NCBI RefSeq assembly: GCF_029623955.1
Contig: NZ_JARSBP010000003.1
Coordinates: 620,001-684,000, forward strand
Reading direction: 5' to 3'
From: Mycobacterium sp. 236(2023)
GTDB lineage: Bacteria; Actinomycetota; Actinomycetes; Mycobacteriales; Mycobacteriaceae
DNA length: 64,000 nt
Part shown: positions 49,138 through 59,455 of the stretch, piece by piece
How the letters are laid out: each line of letters begins with the position of its first letter
Numbering within the stretch: the first letter of the stretch is position 1
Position numbers and translations under genes: made by a program
Notes under the pieces: generated by a model
Told to the model about the DNA's origin: nothing
The model's input: the letters and a program-made list of their open reading frames with translations, nothing else
The model's database searches: none

Positions 49138-49854
49138 TTACAGAAGCGGGACGTCGACCTCGACGGTGTCGAGTGCGAACGGTGGAGCCCCGAGCCCGAC
49201 CACAGAGAACGTCGACCACGGGGTGCGCTCAGTCAACCTGCCGCGCGCGGTGCGATCCCCGATCGTCACCGTCACCTCCTGAGGCATCCTGACTTCCAGG
49301 CTGTCATCGAAAACCGTTCCCTGCCAATGGTAATGACCATCGATGGGATCAAGCTGCCCCGTCAGCCGCACCCGCACCCCATGGATGCGGTCGCCGACGA
49401 CGACCGTCGCCTCACCGTCGTACACGGTGTCGTCGGGCCCGTCATCGGAGGCCAGGGATCGCACATCGAAAGCCGACGGAATCCGTCTGCCGACTTTGCG
49501 CCAGAAGCGGCCGCTGCGGTGCGTGGTTTCGTGCGAACGGTCGTTGTAAAAGCGCTGTGTGCCCGGACGCACCTCGATGCGGGTCCCGCCGGTGCGGTCG
49601 AGGTGGTCGAGGCACTTGGCGATGTAACCCTTCTGGGCGGCGGTGTCGGGGCCGGTGACCAGAAAGTAGTTGGGGACGCCGTGGACGGCGACGCCGAGAT
49701 AAGGCGCAGGAGTGGTGCCGGACGCGGCGGGAAGCGCTCCGTCGGTGGCAACGAGCACGCGGGCGCGCCGGCCGCAGGCTGTCCACGTGTGCGAGGTCTC
49801 GTCGAACTCGGCGTCACCCGCGTCGGTCACGTAGGCGACCGCGTCGACCGTCAC
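49138..49854 (-). CDS. DUF4873 domain protein
   Basis: A 238-residue protein with a DUF4873-like C-terminal domain (YDGEATVVVGDRIHGVRVRLTGQLDPIDGHYHWQGTVFDD, core GHYHWQGTVFDD) that in M. tuberculosis is fused to an FAD-dependent monooxygenase (Rv0943c). Here the N-terminal half retains VDAVAYVTDAGDAEFDETSHTWTACGRRARVLVA and PYLGVAVHGVPNYFLVTGPD (Baeyer-Villiger-like last segment) but no FAD motif. It may be a truncated or separated monooxygenase. The GTG at 49854 overlaps the AurF-like stop (GTGA); a GTG at 49875 is an alternative. Confidence 0.75.
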   Translation of the reverse strand: MTVDAVAYVTDAGDAEFDETSHTWTACGRRARVLVATDGALPAASGTTPAPYLGVAVHGVPNYFLVTGPDTAAQKGYIAKCLDHLDRTGGTRIEVRPGTQRFYNDRSHETTHRSGRFWRKVGRRIPSAFDVRSLASDDGPDDTVYDGEATVVVGDRIHGVRVRLTGQLDPIDGHYHWQGTVFDDSLEVRMPQEVTVTIGDRTARGRLTERTPWSTFSVVGLGAPPFALDTVEVDVPLL

Positions 49855-50753
49855 AGAAAACCGCCGCGCTTCCACATGCGCCTGGCGATCGGTCCAAGCA
49901 GGCCGACGTCCTGCAGGAATGCCGCCAGAGGTGCGAATCCACTGACATGCACCGCATGCAGGTGGGCGCTGGTGCGGGCCTGACGGCGGGCCTCGCGGGC
50001 GTCGAGCCCGACGCGGGCGTACTGGACTTTGTTGGTGAACAGGTGCCGGAAGAACAGCCCGCCGGCGCCGTTGATGTTGGACACGACGAACTTCGGGATC
50101 GGCCGCATGTGGGGCGCGCGCTTACGCAGCCCGTCGCGGGCGAACTGGATGTGGCGCGCCTCTTCGGTGACGTGAATGCGCATCAGCCGCTGCACCATCG
50201 GCTGCAGTTCCGGGTCGTCCATCATCTGGCGCTGCAGCGAGTCGAAGATCTCCTCGCCGATCAACGCGGCCATCCACAACGCCGACCCCTGGAACGCGAA
50301 CGGCAGCGCGTTGATGATGATGCGTTGATAACGCCTGGGCCGCACCGGTTTCGCGCCGATCCGGTCGATGGCCTTGCCGAACATCACCATGTGCCGGGTT
50401 TCGTCGCCCAGCTCGGTGAGCTCGTAATGGGTGGCCCGCGCGGTCGGATCCTGGTGCATCATCTTGCGCAGCAGGGCCTGGTTGAGGATGTTCTCGAACC
50501 AGATCCCCGCCGACAGCGTGTTCGCCAACTCCTGGCGGGACAGCTCGATCTGTTCCTCGCGCGTCATCGAGTTCCACAGCGGCGTGCCGTACAACGACAC
50601 CGACTTGGGTGGCAGGAAGAACTTGTCGGGGTCCAGTGGTGCGTCCCAGTCGATGTCGACGACCGGAGCGTAGGACTTCTTTACCGAACCCTTCAGGAGA
50701 CGCTCGGCGAATTCCGCGCGTGTTGTTGCTTTTGACTTCGCAGGAGCCGTCAT
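49851..50753 (-). CDS. AurF-like diiron oxygenase
   Basis: A 300-residue protein of the AurF/DUF3066 diiron family, which includes p-aminobenzoate N-oxygenase. Iron-binding residues appear in two ExxH motifs, ELGDETRHMVMFGKAI and HVTEEARHIQFARDGL, and in earlier Glu residues (NTLSAGIWFENILNQALL). The family hydroxylates amines or fatty acids with O2. It precedes the DUF4873 gene (coupled, GTGA), so the two may form one oxygenase system. The ATG at 50753 begins MTAPAKSKATTRAEFAERLL. Confidence 0.82.
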   Translation of the reverse strand: MTAPAKSKATTRAEFAERLLKGSVKKSYAPVVDIDWDAPLDPDKFFLPPKSVSLYGTPLWNSMTREEQIELSRQELANTLSAGIWFENILNQALLRKMMHQDPTARATHYELTELGDETRHMVMFGKAIDRIGAKPVRPRRYQRIIINALPFAFQGSALWMAALIGEEIFDSLQRQMMDDPELQPMVQRLMRIHVTEEARHIQFARDGLRKRAPHMRPIPKFVVSNINGAGGLFFRHLFTNKVQYARVGLDAREARRQARTSAHLHAVHVSGFAPLAAFLQDVGLLGPIARRMWKRGGFL

Positions 50754-50854
50754 GACGTCGACGGTAGGGAGCCGCGACGTAAGAAGTCAATACCTCTGGT
50801 ACCGGATACTTGCGGTAATGCCATCTTGTGACGTGCGGGGTGGATCATGATCGG

Positions 50855-51238
50855 ATGGGATTGTTCTTGCTGCGCGCCGGTCTGACCGGGCTCGCGCTCT
50901 GGGTGGTCACGCTCCTGGTGCCCGGCATCGAATTCGTCGGCGGGGATTCGACGCTGGCGCGGGTCGGCATCATCTTCGTCGTCGCGGTGATCTTCGGGCT
51001 GGTCAACGCCATCATCAAGCCGATCGTCCAGATCATCTCGATCCCGCTCTACATCCTCACGCTCGGTCTCTTCCACATCGTGATCAACGCGTTCATGTTG
51101 TGGATCACCTCGAGGATCACCGAGAACACCACCCACTGGGGCCTGTCCATCGACGACTTCTGGTGGACCGCGATCTGGGCCGCCATCGTGTTGTCGATCG
51201 TGAGCTGGCTCCTCTCGCTCGTCGTCCAGGCAGACTGA
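50855..51238 (+). CDS. four-helix membrane protein of the phage_holin_4_2 type
   Basis: A 127-residue membrane protein with the family pattern of PF04020: LRAGLTGLALWVVTLLVPGIEF, IIFVVAVIFGLVNAIIKPIVQIISIPLYILTLGLFHIVINAFMLWITSR (core NAIIKPIVQIIS) and WAAIVLSIVSWLLSLVV. Despite the name these are chromosomal proteins in actinobacteria, with no lysis genes near. The ATG at 50855 is the start of the family-like sequence; earlier codons at 50828 look unlike it. Five bases separate it from the Fpg-like gene, so they may be co-transcribed. Confidence 0.8.
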   Translation: MGLFLLRAGLTGLALWVVTLLVPGIEFVGGDSTLARVGIIFVVAVIFGLVNAIIKPIVQIISIPLYILTLGLFHIVINAFMLWITSRITENTTHWGLSIDDFWWTAIWAAIVLSIVSWLLSLVVQAD

Positions 51239-51243
51239 ATGAC

Positions 51244-52110
51244 ATGCCCGAACTCCCCGAGGTGGAAGCGCTCGCCGATCATCTGCGTCGCCACGCTGTC
51301 GGCCTGACGATCGGCCGGGTCGACGTCTCGGCCCTGTCGGTGCTCAAGACGTTCGACCCGCCGGTCACGGCGCTGGCCGGCCACGAGGTGACCGCGGCCA
51401 ACCGGTGGGGCAAGTACCTCGGCCTGCAGGCGGGTGACCTGCATCTGATCACCCATCTGTCCCGGGCCGGATGGCTGCGTTGGTCGGACAAGTTGTCGCC
51501 GGTGCCGCTGAAGCCGTCGGGCAAGGGTCCGATCGCGCTGCGCATGCATCTCGGCACGCCGGGGGAGGCCCCCGGTTTCGACCTGACCGAGGCCGGTACC
51601 CAGAAGCGGCTGGCGGTGTGGGTGACAACGGATCCGTTGGCCGTGCCCCAGATCGCGGCCCTGGGGCCGGACGCGCTGTCGTTGACCGCCGACGGGCTGG
51701 CCGACGTACTCAAGACGCAGGGCGGCCGCATCAAGACCGTCATCACCGACCAGAAGGTCATCGCCGGCATCGGCAACGCCTACAGCGACGAGATTCTGCA
51801 CGTCGCGAAACTCTCTCCGTTCGCGACGTCGAACAAACTCACCGAGGCCCAGCTCGCGGCGCTGCACGACGCGATGATCAGCGTGCTCACCGACGCCGTG
51901 ACGCGGTCGGTCGGCCAGCAGGCCGCCACGCTGAAGGGGGAGAAGCGGTCGGGGTTGCGGGTGCACGCGCGCACCGGGCTGCCGTGCCCGGTCTGCGGTG
52001 ACACGGTGCGCGAGGTGTCGTTCGCCGACAAGTCCTTCCAGTACTGCCCGACATGCCAGACCGGCGGCAAAGTCCTCGCCGACCGCCGGATGTCGCGGCT
52101 GCTCAAGTAG
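51244..52110 (+). CDS. Fpg/Nei-type DNA glycosylase-like protein
   Basis: A 288-residue protein of the formamidopyrimidine-DNA glycosylase family, counterpart of Rv0944. It keeps the PELPEVEALADHLRRH start with the catalytic proline, the helix-two-turn-helix VIAGIGNAYSDEILHVAKLSPF and a zinc finger with C-x2-C and C-x2-C (PCPVCGDTVREVSFADKSFQYCPTCQTGG, core CPVC...CPTC). It would remove oxidised bases. The intact proline and zinc finger suggest activity, although some mycobacterial paralogs lack detectable glycosylase function. Confidence 0.88.
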   Translation: MPELPEVEALADHLRRHAVGLTIGRVDVSALSVLKTFDPPVTALAGHEVTAANRWGKYLGLQAGDLHLITHLSRAGWLRWSDKLSPVPLKPSGKGPIALRMHLGTPGEAPGFDLTEAGTQKRLAVWVTTDPLAVPQIAALGPDALSLTADGLADVLKTQGGRIKTVITDQKVIAGIGNAYSDEILHVAKLSPFATSNKLTEAQLAALHDAMISVLTDAVTRSVGQQAATLKGEKRSGLRVHARTGLPCPVCGDTVREVSFADKSFQYCPTCQTGGKVLADRRMSRLLK

Positions 52111-52156
52111 CTCCGGCGATTGGTCCTGACTTGTCTAACTCGGTTATCCTTCCCGC

Positions 52157-52906
52157 ATGACTCGGCAGAAGATCCTGATCACCGGCGCGAGCTCCGGCCT
52201 CGGCGCGGGGATGGCCCGCCAGTTCGCCGCCAAGGGACGCGACCTGGCCCTGTGCGCGCGCCGGCTCGACAACCTCGACGAGCTCAAGGCCGAACTGGCC
52301 ACGCGCTACCCGAACATCAAGGTCGCGGTGGCGTCTCTCGATGTCAACGACCACGAGCAGGTGGCCAAGGTCTTCAACGAGCTGAGCGACGAACTCGGCG
52401 GCATCGACTGCGTCATCGTCAACGCCGGAATCGGCAAGGGCTACCCGCTCGGCGGTGGCAAGATGTGGGCCAACAAGGCCACGATCGAGACGAATCTCGT
52501 TGCCGCACTTGTGCAGATCGAGACGGCACTCGAGATGTTCAAGTCGGCGGGCGCCGGGCACCTCGTCCTCGTGTCGTCGGTGCTGGGCAACGTCGGCGTC
52601 CCCGGGTTCAAGGCCGCCTACTCGGCGAGCAAGGCCGGCGTGACATCGCTGGGCCAATCGCTGCGCGCCGAGTACCCGTCCGGACCGATCAAGATCACCG
52701 TGCTCGAACCCGGCTACATCGAGTCGGAGATGACGGCCAAGTCCAACTCCACGATGCTGATGGTCGACAACGAGACCGGCGTCAAGGCGATGGTCGACGC
52801 CATCGAGAAGGAGAAGGGCCGCGCCGTGGTCCCCGGCTGGCCATGGTGGCCGCTGGTCGAGGTCATGAAGCTGCTGCCGCCGCGCTTCACCAAGTACTTC
52901 GCATAG
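52157..52906 (+). CDS. short-chain dehydrogenase/reductase (Rv0945-like)
   Basis: A 249-residue SDR: cofactor motif ILITGASSGLGAGMARQFAA at residues 6-25, NAGIGKG, the catalytic serine region VLVSSVLGNVGVPG and YSASKAG. The C-terminus VVPGWPWWPLVEVMKLLPPRF is more hydrophobic than usual and may touch membrane. The substrate is unknown. It starts with ATG 52157 and runs towards pgi, from which it is separated by a large inverted repeat. Confidence 0.9.
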   Translation: MTRQKILITGASSGLGAGMARQFAAKGRDLALCARRLDNLDELKAELATRYPNIKVAVASLDVNDHEQVAKVFNELSDELGGIDCVIVNAGIGKGYPLGGGKMWANKATIETNLVAALVQIETALEMFKSAGAGHLVLVSSVLGNVGVPGFKAAYSASKAGVTSLGQSLRAEYPSGPIKITVLEPGYIESEMTAKSNSTMLMVDNETGVKAMVDAIEKEKGRAVVPGWPWWPLVEVMKLLPPRFTKYFA

Positions 52907-52922
52907 CGGCCCCTTCTTCGCC

Positions 52923-52982
52923 GCGAGCGTGCGCGTCTGCGGGCGACACGCGGCAGATTTCTCGAACTTTGCGCACGCTCGC
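52923..52982. repeat. inverted repeat with 12-bp stem between SDR and pgi
   Basis: GCGAGCGTGCGC (52923-52934) and GCGCACGCTCGC (52971-52982) are exact complements around a 36-base loop. It sits between two convergent genes and may act as a bidirectional transcription end. I recall similar GAGCGTGCGC palindromes scattered through mycobacterial intergenic DNA, but this was not checked. Confidence 0.6.
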
Positions 52983-52992
52983 GCCGCCCGGC

Positions 52993-54642
<1,650 letters not shown>

Positions 54643-54691
54643 GTTCAGAACACTAGTGCCGCCAGGTGGACAGGGGTGAAAGACTTGGGGC

Positions 54692-56149
54692 ATGGATGCT
54701 TCCGCTGCCTCGGACCTGCTGGCGTCAGTTCCCACCGGCCTGTGGATCGGCGGTGAAGAGCGTCAGGGCAGGTCGACGTTCGACGTTCTGGACCCGAGCG
54801 ACGACACGGTCCTCGTCGCCGTCGCCGACGCAACCCCCGACGACGCCCGCGCGGCGCTCGACGCGGCCTGCGCAGTGCAGGCGGAGTGGGCGGGCACCGC
54901 ACCACGCAAGCGCGGCGAGATCCTGCGATCGGTCTTCGAGACCATCACCGCGCGCGCCGACGACATCGCCGCACTGATGACGCTCGAAATGGGCAAGGTC
55001 GTCGCCGAAAGCAAAGGCGAAGTGACCTACGGCGCGGAGTTCTTCCGGTGGTTCGCCGAGGAAGCCGTGCGCATCGGCGGACGCTTCACGCCCAGCCCTG
55101 CCGGCAACGGTCGCATCATCGTCACCAAGCAGGCCGTCGGCCCCTGCTACGCGATCACGCCGTGGAACTTTCCACTCGCCATGGGCACTCGCAAGATGGG
55201 CCCGGCATTCGCCGCCGGCTGCACCATGATCGTCAAGCCGGCGCAGGAGACGCCGTTGACGATGCTGCTGCTGGCAAAGCTGATGGCCGAGGCGGGCCTT
55301 CCCAAGGGCGTGCTGTCGGTGCTGCCGACCAGCAGCCCGGGTCCCGTCACCGAGGCGCTCATCAACGACGGCCGGCTGCGCAAACTGACGTTCACCGGCT
55401 CCACCGGCGTCGGCAAGGCCCTCGTGAAACAGTCCGCGGACAAGCTGCTCCGGACGTCGATGGAACTCGGCGGCAATGCCCCGTTCATCGTGTTCGACGA
55501 CGCCGATGTCGATGCCGCGGTCGACGGTGCCATCCTCGCGAAGATGCGCAACGGTGGCGAGGCGTGCACCGCAGCCAACCGATTCCACGTCGCCAACGCC
55601 GTGCGCGAGGAGTTCACCGACAAGTTCGTCAAGCGCATGAGTGAGTTCACGCTCGGCAAGGGCCTCGACGACACGTCGACGCTCGGCCCGCTCATCAACG
55701 CCAAACAGGTCGCCACCGTGACGGAGCTGGTGTCCGACGCCGTGTCGCGCGGCGCGACCGTCGCCGTCGGCGGCGTCGCACCCGGCGGCCCGGGCAACTT
55801 CTATCCCGCCACCGTGCTCACCGACGTACCCGCCGACGCCCGGATCCTCAAGGAGGAAGTCTTCGGACCTGTCGCGCCGATCGCCGGCTTCGACACCGAA
55901 GAGGAAGGCATCGCGGCAGCCAACAACACCGAGTACGGGCTGGCCGCCTACGTCTACACGCAGTCGCTGGACCGCGCCCTGCGCGTCGCAGAGAACATCG
56001 AATCCGGCATGGTCGGTGTCAACCGCGGAGTGATCTCCGACGCCGCCGCACCGTTCGGCGGAATCAAGGAATCCGGCTTCGGCCGCGAAGGCGGCAGCGA
56101 GGGTATCGAGGAGTACCTCGACACGAAGTACATCGCGTTGACCACATAG
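54692..56149 (+). CDS. NAD(P)-dependent aldehyde dehydrogenase (succinate-semialdehyde type)
   Basis: A 485-residue ALDH. Catalytic residues appear in order: the Asn in [18 protein letters not shown], the general base in [17 protein letters not shown] (E of ELGG) and the nucleophile in [16 protein letters not shown] (C of ACTA). [12 protein letters not shown] is the NAD-binding turn. [20 protein letters not shown] is the C-terminal motif of succinate-semialdehyde dehydrogenases, so GABA or 2-oxoglutarate by-pass metabolism is likely. It is divergent from pgi. The exact substrate could be another aldehyde. Confidence 0.88.
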   Translation: MDASAASDLLASVPTGLWIGGEERQGRSTFDVLDPSDDTVLVAVADATPDDARAALDAACAVQAEWAGTAPRKRGEILRSVFETITARADDIAALMTLEMGKVVAESKGEVTYGAEFFRWFAEEAVRIGGRFTPSPAGNGRIIVTKQAVGPCYAITPWNFPLAMGTRKMGPAFAAGCTMIVKPAQETPLTMLLLAKLMAEAGLPKGVLSVLPTSSPGPVTEALINDGRLRKLTFTGSTGVGKALVKQSADKLLRTSMELGGNAPFIVFDDADVDAAVDGAILAKMRNGGEACTAANRFHVANAVREEFTDKFVKRMSEFTLGKGLDDTSTLGPLINAKQVATVTELVSDAVSRGATVAVGGVAPGGPGNFYPATVLTDVPADARILKEEVFGPVAPIAGFDTEEEGIAAANNTEYGLAAYVYTQSLDRALRVAENIESGMVGVNRGVISDAAAPFGGIKESGFGREGGSEGIEEYLDTKYIALTT

Positions 56150-56224
56150 CCAGCGCGCCTTCCCGATCGGGCACCCGCACGTCCATAGACTTCCTTGCTC
56201 GAAGGCAAGGAGGGCACCGGAACT

Positions 56225-58243
56225 GTGACTGCCGTGAGTGCGGCGCCAACTCGCGTGGGCCCGCGCCGGTATGTCGGTCCGGGCCAGTCGATCCCGGCGC
56301 TCGACGGGATGCGGGCCATCGCCGTCGCGCTGGTGCTCGCCGACCACGGCGGCATCCCCGGCCTGTCGGGTGGCTTCCTCGGCGTCGACGTCTTCTTCGT
56401 CCTGAGCGGATTTCTGATCACCTCGCTGCTGCTCGACGAGATGGGCCGCACCGGTGGCATCGGGTTGAAGGGCTTCTGGATCCGTCGCGCGCGCAGGCTG
56501 CTGCCCGCACTGCTCGTCATGGTCCTGACCGTCGTGGCCCTGCGCGAACTGTTCTCCGAGGAGTCCACCGCGAGCCTGCGCGACGATGCGGTCGCGACGT
56601 TCTTCTGGATGTCGAACTGGATGTTCGTAGCCCAGAAGACCGACTACTTCGCGCAGGGGGCACCGCCGTCGCCGCTGCAGCACACATGGTCGCTTGCCGT
56701 CGAGGAGCAGTACTACGTCATCTGGCCGGTGCTGATCGCCGCCGTCCTTGCCGGCCTTGGCGCGATCGCGTACCGCCGCGGCGTGACACTGTCGCAGCGA
56801 GCCGTCCGCACCGCGGTGTTCGTCCTCGCTCTCGCCGGAATCGTCGGGTCCGCCACGGCGACGGCGCTGCTCAGTTCCCCCGAGAACCTCAACCGCGTCT
56901 ACTTCGGCACCGACACCCGCGTGCAGGCGCTGCTCGTCGGAGCGGCGGCGGCCGCTCTCGTCGTCCGGGACTGGCGGGGCCTGACCGCCGGGCTGGTGAT
57001 GTTCCGGTCACGGTGGACGCGGTGGCTGGCCTGGTCGCTTCCGGTGGTCGGGCTCGTGGTGCTGTTCATGGCGGCCCGCATCGCGACCGGCAGCGCCGAG
57101 GAGTTCCGCAGCGGGCTGCTCATCGTGGTGGCGCTGGCCGCGATCCTCGTCATCGCGCCGGTGACGCTCGCCCAGGACGGTCCCGTCGCACGGCTGCTGT
57201 CGGTCGGCCCACTCGTCGGGCTCGGTGCGATCTCCTACGGCGTCTACCTGTGGCACTGGCCGATCTTCCTGGTGCTCAACGGCGAACGGACCGGGATCTC
57301 CGGGTGGCAGTTGTTCGCGTTGCGGTGTGCGGCGACCATCGCGGTCGCCGCGGTGTCCTGGTGGCTCATCGAGCAGCCGATCCGCGAGTGGCGCCCGACG
57401 TTCGTCCCGATGCTGCCGCTGGCCGGGGCGACGGCAGCGACGGCGGCGGTCGTGACGATGACCGTGCTGCCGGTCCGCGTGATCCCCGAGCCACCGCAGC
57501 CCGGTCCGCTCGTCGACACTGCGGCGCTGATCGGGCCGGAGGTTCCGGTCGAGGTCATGACGAGGCCTCCGCAACCGCCCGCGCCCGGTGACCTGCGCGT
57601 CGCGGTGTTCGGCGACTCGATCGCGTGGACGATGATGCGCTACCTGCCCGAGACACCCGGCGTGGACTTCGCGAACTTCACCACGGTCGGATGCGGGATC
57701 GCCCGCGGCGGGCCGTACGAGTATGTCGGCCAGGAACTCGAGCAGAAACCCGAATGCGATGCGTGGCCCGCGCGCTGGGCGCAGCGGATCGGTCACGAGA
57801 AACCGGACGTCGTGCTGTTGATGGTCGGCCGGTGGGAGGTCGTCGACCGCATGAGCGAGGGGCAGTGGACGCATATCGGCGAGCCCGGCTACGACGCCTA
57901 TCTACGTGATGAGCTCAATCGCGCACTCGACATCCTCGGCTCCACCGGCGCCCGGATCGTCGTCACGACCGAGCCCTACAACCGCCGGTCGGAGAAGCCG
58001 GACGGCAGCCTCTATCCGGAGGATCAGCCCAAGCGGGTGGAAGCGTGGAACACGTTGTTGCGCAGCGTCGTCGAGAAGCGCCCGAACGCGACGGTGCTCG
58101 ACTTGAACAAGAAGCTCAGTCCCAACGGGTACTACCAGGTGCGGGTCAACGGCATGAGGGTGCGCAGCGACGGCGTGCACCCGACCCCGGAGGCCGTCGA
58201 GTGGATGACCCCGTGGCTGGTCGAGGCGCTCAAGCCCGAGTGA
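56225..58243 (+). CDS. membrane acyltransferase 3 (OafA-type) with SGNH domain
   Basis: A 672-residue protein. The N-terminal part (about residues 20-390) has ten or more membrane helices of the acyltransferase-3 family: IPALDGMRAIAVALVLADHG, GGFLGVDVFFVLSGFLITSL, FWIRRARRLLPAL and HTWSLAVEEQYYVIWP. The C-terminal part (about 460-672) is an SGNH hydrolase-like domain: VAVFGDSIAWTMMRYLP (block I GDS), VGRWEV and SDGVHPTPEAVEWM (DxxH). Such proteins transfer acyl groups to cell-envelope glycans. The GTG at 56225 is favoured by AGGAGGG ten bases upstream; a TTG at 56195 adds ten residues. Confidence 0.88.
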   Translation: MTAVSAAPTRVGPRRYVGPGQSIPALDGMRAIAVALVLADHGGIPGLSGGFLGVDVFFVLSGFLITSLLLDEMGRTGGIGLKGFWIRRARRLLPALLVMVLTVVALRELFSEESTASLRDDAVATFFWMSNWMFVAQKTDYFAQGAPPSPLQHTWSLAVEEQYYVIWPVLIAAVLAGLGAIAYRRGVTLSQRAVRTAVFVLALAGIVGSATATALLSSPENLNRVYFGTDTRVQALLVGAAAAALVVRDWRGLTAGLVMFRSRWTRWLAWSLPVVGLVVLFMAARIATGSAEEFRSGLLIVVALAAILVIAPVTLAQDGPVARLLSVGPLVGLGAISYGVYLWHWPIFLVLNGERTGISGWQLFALRCAATIAVAAVSWWLIEQPIREWRPTFVPMLPLAGATAATAAVVTMTVLPVRVIPEPPQPGPLVDTAALIGPEVPVEVMTRPPQPPAPGDLRVAVFGDSIAWTMMRYLPETPGVDFANFTTVGCGIARGGPYEYVGQELEQKPECDAWPARWAQRIGHEKPDVVLLMVGRWEVVDRMSEGQWTHIGEPGYDAYLRDELNRALDILGSTGARIVVTTEPYNRRSEKPDGSLYPEDQPKRVEAWNTLLRSVVEKRPNATVLDLNKKLSPNGYYQVRVNGMRVRSDGVHPTPEAVEWMTPWLVEALKPE

Positions 58244-58258
58244 GGACCTGCGGAGAGA

Positions 58259-58552
58259 TCAGTGGCCGAGGCGGCCGCGGCCGAGGCGGAGCAGCAGCAT
58301 GGCGAGGTTCTTGCCCTCTTCGCCGAGCACGCTGTAGCGCTCGATGACCTTCATCTCGCGGCTGTGGACGAGGCGCGTGCCACCGGAGGCCATGCGGGCC
58401 TTGCCGATCATCTGAGACACCTCGGTGCGGCGCTGGATCGCTTCGAGGATCGCGGCGTCGAGGCGGTCGATCTCGAGGCGAAGGTCGTCGATATCAGGCA
58501 CTGTCAATGATTCAGTGGTTTCTGTGTGCGCCGTTGTCGTGTGCGTCGTCAT
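58259..58552 (-). CDS. aroQ: cytoplasmic chorismate mutase (AroQ type)
   Basis: A 97-residue AroQ-delta type chorismate mutase, matching remembered Rv0948c. It reads VPDIDDLRLEIDRLDAAILEAIQRRTEVSQMIGKARMASGG (core DRLDAAILEAIQRR) and ends TRLVHSREMKVIERY ... GKNLAMLLLRLGRGRLGH. It converts chorismate to prephenate for Phe and Tyr, and in M. tuberculosis is activated by DAHP synthase through its C-terminal RLGRGRLGH. The ATG at 58552 has a purine-rich upstream; a GTG at 58603 would add VRPDTERPSEHENPETT, similar to the M. tuberculosis N-terminus, and is quite possible. Confidence 0.9.
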   Translation of the reverse strand: MTTHTTTAHTETTESLTVPDIDDLRLEIDRLDAAILEAIQRRTEVSQMIGKARMASGGTRLVHSREMKVIERYSVLGEEGKNLAMLLLRLGRGRLGH

Positions 58553-58612
58553 GGTGGTCTCCGGATTCTCGTGTTCGGAAGGCCGCTCCGTATCGGGCCT
58601 CACACAAGAGAC

Positions 58613-58646
58613 GAGCCCCGGATCGCCGAAGCGGACCGCGGGGCTC
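58613..58646 (-). promoter_or_regulatory. hairpin upstream of the chorismate mutase gene
   Basis: GAGCCCCG (58613-58620) and CGGGGCTC (58639-58646) form an 8-bp stem with an 18-base loop. It lies ten bases before the alternative GTG start at 58603 and 61 bases before the ATG at 58552. It may be a leader structure of the aroQ mRNA. Confidence 0.35.
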
Positions 58647-59350
58647 TGGGAAGCAGCTACACCACGGGCACCGCTGGCCGGTACCCGTAGAAAAATCGCC
58701 ACTGCGCATTGAGCACGTAGTGAGTGTGCCACTAGCCGCCGGTGCAGCGCAAAGAGTCGACGGCGCCGGTGGCAGATGAGTTTGCCCCTCACGTGCCGTA
58801 GGCGCCTTGGCCGGTCCGCGGCGGCGCTCACGCGAACGGCGCGGCAACCTGGCTCGGCGCCTCGCCGACGCGCACCCGGCGGTGCGGGAGACACCCCAAA
58901 ATTCCGTTCTCAACTAGCGGGTATGGAGGTCGAGGCCGAGATACAGTGACGGCGAGACGTGCGACGAATCCGCATCAAAGGGACGCGGTCCGGTCAAGGC
59001 GAAAATGCGCAGGGGGAACGCGGGTTCGTGCCGCGAGCAGGTTGCTGGGTAATGCTGCGGACCGTCGTCCGCCAGTTGGTCTGGGTCGACGGAGGCGGGT
59101 GGTGGCGAGTCGAACGCTCCGATGGGAGAGTTCGCGTTAGCAATTTGCTGAATGCTCGGAACAGTTACTCTTCACGTGCATTCTTCGGTGGCCCCTGCCG
59201 ATTGATCAGTGGCGTCGGAGTGGGTGTTGGTGATCATGAAATACCTTCTGAATGAGCATATTTAGACCGACAGGCCATACCTCGTCGCAATCGGCTCCCG
59301 CGCAAAGTGCCCCGGATGGCGAAAAGCTCGGAGCAAATCTGAATGTCGCC
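58647..59350. other. gene-poor stretch of about 700 bases
   Basis: No open frame here has the base composition or motifs of a real gene. The longest, on the plus strand at 58959-59255, lacks a ribosome site and any family resemblance. The last 200 bases are richer in A and T than the surroundings, as expected for the promoter region of the glycine-rich protein gene that follows. Confidence 0.5.
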
Positions 59351-59380
59351 TTGACACGTTGCTGTGAGCGACCTTAGATT
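59351..59380 (+). promoter_or_regulatory. SigA-type promoter of the glycine-rich protein gene
   Basis: TTGACA at 59351-59356, 18 bases, then TAGATT at 59375-59380, both near-consensus for vegetative sigma. Transcription should begin around 59387, giving a leader of about 69 bases before the ATG at 59456. Confidence 0.65.
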
Positions 59381-59455
59381 CCTGGTGCGCACGTAATGTG
59401 GGTCACAATTCATCGCCGACACGGGGCGAGCGAACTCCGGATGGGGGAGTCATTC

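Noticed and set aside
50855..51238. Phage holin suggesting a prophage
   Set aside because: The family name is historical; there are no phage, lysis or integrase genes around it.
58946..59255. Overlapping small frames in the gene-poor stretch
   Set aside because: No ribosome site, no conserved motif, and composition unlike neighbouring genes.
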